Positions 62,043-64,000 of a stretch of DNA of 64,000 bases are shown here, one piece after another. Position 1 is the first letter of the stretch. Every line of letters begins with the position of its first letter. This DNA comes from Pirellulales bacterium (lineage in GTDB: Bacteria; Planctomycetota; Planctomycetia; Pirellulales; Thermoguttaceae), in assembly GCA_016931995.1 (NCBI GenBank), contig JAFGDS010000090.1, forward strand, positions 1-64,000. Reading direction: 5' to 3'. The position numbers were made by a program, and so were the translations under genes. The notes under the pieces were generated by a model. It was given only the letters and a program-made list of their open reading frames with translations. It had not been told where the DNA came from and made no database searches.

Positions 62043-62534
62043 TCACAGCGCCTGATTGCGTTTGCGCAACTGATCGGGCTCGTCGTTGGTGATGTCGTAG
62101 CGGATGCCGCCCTCGTGCAGGGGCTTGGGCTGATTCGTCTTGGCCGCGCGGGGTTCCTTGGTCAATCCCGCCCGCTCCAGAAGCGACTGCTTGAAAATCT
62201 CCACGTTCGCCTGCGAAGGCGGCGGAGGCCCCACCGCGCCGAGCTCGACCGGCGAATAGCGGACTTCGTACTTGTGCTTTGCGACGGAGAGGATGTCGCC
62301 CGGGTCGAGACGCTGGTCCGTCACCCGGACGCCGTTCACCTTCACGCCGTTGCGGCTGTTCTTGTCGCGGACGTACCAGTAGCCGCCGTTGACGGTCAAC
62401 TGGCAATGGTGCGCCGAGACATTCGAAAACCGCAGAACAATGTCGCAGCTCTCGCGTCGCCCCACCAGGAGATCGGTTTTCAACAGGGGGATCGGGTCAC
62501 CTCCGCCCTGGGGGATCAGCTCGCCGTAGGTCAT
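62043..62534 (-). CDS. FHA-domain protein
   Basis: The 163-residue protein has an FHA domain over roughly residues 15-95: LLVGRRESCDIVL, NVSAHHCQL and DKNSRNGVKVNG are the conserved strands that bind phosphothreonine. A short tail of about 60 polar residues follows. It would recognise a phosphorylated partner of a Ser/Thr kinase, which planctomycetes have in large numbers; none is in this window. The gene is divergent from the radical SAM gene. Confidence 0.9.
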   Translation of the reverse strand: MTYGELIPQGGGDPIPLLKTDLLVGRRESCDIVLRFSNVSAHHCQLTVNGGYWYVRDKNSRNGVKVNGVRVTDQRLDPGDILSVAKHKYEVRYSPVELGAVGPPPPSQANVEIFKQSLLERAGLTKEPRAAKTNQPKPLHEGGIRYDITNDEPDQLRKRNQAL

Positions 62535-62647
62535 GGTCGTGTGTTGAGGCGGATTCCGAGGAACCCTATCATCTGGAGGTGACTTGCCCTATTCGCGCTC
62601 GGTCCGCTGGGGACCACTGACACGGTTCATTTTAGAAGGGGCCCCCA

Positions 62648-63631
62648 TTGGCGTCAACGCCCTCGCACCCCCCTGAGGCTGGACCAGCCTGGCGAATCGC
62701 CGGGTTCCGCTACTACCCGTTGCGTTTTTATTATAACCGGCACTTCGGCCGGCCTGTATGGAAAGTCAGCATCGACGCCAGTTTCGGATGTCCCAACCGC
62801 GACGGCACGCTGGGTACATTGGGGTGCGTGTTCTGCGACCCGGCCGCCTTCAGCCCGAGCCGCCGCTTCGCCGCCGAGCCCCTCGCCCGGCAGATCGACC
62901 GCGGCCTGGAACGGATTCGCCGCCGCCGGCCCGATATTAACCGGGCGATCGCGTACTTCCAGCCCGGCACGAACACCTACGCCCCGGTGGCGCGCCTTCG
63001 GGCGGTGTACGAGGAAGCGTTGGCCCATCCGGCCGTCGTGGGTCTGGCCGTGGGCACGCGGCCCGACTGTTTGGGCGACGACGTGCTCGATCTCCTGGCC
63101 GACGTCTCACGGCGAACCTGGCTCGGCGTCGAGATCGGCCTGCAGTCCATCCATGACCGGTCGCTGGCGTGGATGCGTCGCGGACACGGGTACAACGCGT
63201 TCGTCGACGCCGTGCGGCGGGGCCACGCCCGAGGGCTGCGTCTGGGGGCGCACGTCATCCTGGGCCTTCCCGGCGAAACCCGCGACGACATGCTCGCCAC
63301 GGCCGATGCGTTGGTGGAATTGGGTATCGCCTCGGTCAAGCTCCATCAGCTTTACGCCGTCCGCGATACGCCGCTTGCCCAGGCGGTGGCCGCCGGCGAG
63401 GTCCGCCTCTTGGACCTCGACGAATTCGTCGCGTGCGCGGTCGAGTTCCTCGAACACCTTGGGCCCGACTGCGTCATCGACCGGCTCCTGGGCGACGCGC
63501 CGGCGGAGTACCTGATCGGTCCCGACTGGTGCCGCGACAAGCCCCGGGCCCTGGCGGCCATCGAGAACGAATTGGCCCGCCGCGACACCTGGCAAGGCCG
63601 CTCGCGTGCCACTGGCTCCGCCGGTGCTTGA
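62648..63631 (+). CDS. Radical SAM protein, TIGR01212/YhcC type
   Basis: The 327-residue protein has the unusual cluster motif of this family (CPNRDGTLGTLGCVFCD), YFQPGTNTYAPV, GTRPDCLGDDVLDLL and LGVEIGLQSIHD. Family members bind a 4Fe-4S cluster and S-adenosylmethionine; their substrate is not settled. The start is a TTG with AAGGGG upstream, as no ATG precedes the core. The last residues, SRATGSAGA, are a REP palindrome (63606-63626) read as protein. Confidence 0.9.
   Translation: MASTPSHPPEAGPAWRIAGFRYYPLRFYYNRHFGRPVWKVSIDASFGCPNRDGTLGTLGCVFCDPAAFSPSRRFAAEPLARQIDRGLERIRRRRPDINRAIAYFQPGTNTYAPVARLRAVYEEALAHPAVVGLAVGTRPDCLGDDVLDLLADVSRRTWLGVEIGLQSIHDRSLAWMRRGHGYNAFVDAVRRGHARGLRLGAHVILGLPGETRDDMLATADALVELGIASVKLHQLYAVRDTPLAQAVAAGEVRLLDLDEFVACAVEFLEHLGPDCVIDRLLGDAPAEYLIGPDWCRDKPRALAAIENELARRDTWQGRSRATGSAGA
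63606..63626 (+). repeat. REP palindrome at the end of a CDS
   Basis: GTGCCACTGGCTCCGCCGGT plus G; one mismatch in the right arm. It lies within the last codons of the radical SAM gene. Confidence 0.82.
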
Positions 63632-63660
63632 ACCGCCGAGAAACCTCGACCCCCGTCCAC

Positions 63661-63687
63661 GAGATCCTTCGCTCCGCTCAGGATGAC
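63661..63687. repeat. Dispersed repeat family B, half copy
   Basis: GAGATCCTTCGCTCCGCTCA followed by GGATGAC: right half only, downstream of the radical SAM gene, followed by a CTCCGTGTCTCCGTGG stretch. Confidence 0.78.
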
Positions 63688-63726
63688 TCCGTGTTCTCCG
63701 TGTCTCCGTGGTGAATTCCTTCCCAT

Positions 63727-64000
63727 CTATGCCAACTCGATCGGACGGCCGACAACGTGGAAGGCGGCCTCGGGGGCGCGGGCTTCGGGGGCGAGGCGCC
63801 GGCCCTGCCACCACCAGGCGCCGATCTGCAGCGAGCCGATCTTGCCCAACCCGGTCTTCACGCCGCGAAGCTCGACGTCGTTGGTCCGGCACAGCGCGAC
63901 GCGCCGGTTGTCCGTCGCGCAGAAGAAGTAGTCGCGGCGCATCGGGCTCTGGTCGCCCATCGAGGCGTCGACCGGCAGCCACGGACCATTGGGCCGCATG
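63727..64000 (-). CDS. C-terminal part of a hypothetical protein (runs off the window)
   Basis: The visible 90 or so codons read MRRDYFFCATDNRRVALCRTNDVEL and end FHVVGRPIELA. No family is recognised. An ATG exists at 63999, but the gene probably continues beyond the window edge. Confidence 0.5.
   Translation of the reverse strand, partial: MRPNGPWLPVDASMGDQSPMRRDYFFCATDNRRVALCRTNDVELRGVKTGLGKIGSLQIGAWWWQGRRLAPEARAPEAAFHVVGRPIELA

Overview
The window looks like chromosomal DNA of a high-GC planctomycete (phylum Planctomycetota; the order is not fixed by anything seen). The clues are a DUF1559 pseudopilin-like protein, secreted proteins with PEP-CTERM-type tails and a dockerin repeat, an ExbB/ExbD cluster next to a giant TPR protein and a terpene-cyclase-fold protein, a macromolecular-synthesis pair dnaG-rpoD, and a dense load of short palindromic repeats. 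There is no phage, plasmid, rRNA or CRISPR array. The gene set is mostly housekeeping and envelope functions, mainly on the minus strand.

Layout. 0.2-5.6 kb: FAD-dependent oxidoreductase, GT39-like glycosyltransferase, a zinc-ribbon membrane protein and tatA. 5.8-12.5 kb: TPR protein, exbB, exbD and a two-TM protein with a TonB-like SxxxH helix, a proline-rich linker and a terpene-cyclase-like domain. 12.7-14.2 kb: a lipoprotein and a MazEF-type toxin-antitoxin pair. 14.6-20.3 kb: Ski2-like helicase, Tat-exported phosphoesterase and a secreted double alpha/beta hydrolase. 21.0-23.6 kb: a YkgJ-type cysteine-cluster protein, a RAYT transposase flanked by its presumed REP substrates, and hisS. 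23.7-26.2 kb: an active/inactive M16 peptidase pair. 26.5-31.0 kb: tRNA-Phe, MreB, a TM-coiled-coil protein and lnt. 31.1-40.1 kb: a TrpG/PabA amidotransferase, an LPG-synthase-TM-type membrane protein, a nitroreductase remnant, a SWIM-SNF2 helicase, a TolC-family lipoprotein and a WYL regulator. 40.1-47.7 kb: a truncated copy of part of the surface-protein locus, small proteins, an isoprenylcysteine-methyltransferase-like protein, a class I amidotransferase, a DUF6159-type protein, and a cluster of Cys/His-rich protein, DUF1559 protein and two choice-of-anchor M surface proteins. 48-64 kb: UvrD-like helicase, a REP array, ROK kinase, secreted ADP-ribosylglycohydrolase, zinc-ribbon coiled-coil protein, rpoD, dnaG, hflX, rsgA, an FHA protein and a TIGR01212-type radical SAM protein.

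What stands out. (1) A RAYT gene sits between copies of a roughly 21-bp palindrome that recurs about 23 times in the 64 kb, often as opposed pairs. (2) The ExbB-ExbD partner appears to be a TonB-like energy transducer whose output domain is a terpene-cyclase fold. (3) The MazF toxin has no ordinary start codon that includes its conserved N-terminal motif. (4) Repeat sequence has entered coding DNA: in-frame inside lnt, and at the ends of a glycosyltransferase and a radical SAM gene. (5) Two gene remnants (a nitroreductase with its middle deleted, and a fused fragment of the choice-of-anchor M gene pair) record recent deletions and duplications.

Near-consensus sigma-70 promoters are visible before the toxin-antitoxin pair, tRNA-Phe, the mreB cluster and the Cys/His-rich/surface-protein cluster. 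Convincing intrinsic terminators follow rpoD and the FAD oxidoreductase. Functions are assigned from motifs and family knowledge only; no database search was run.
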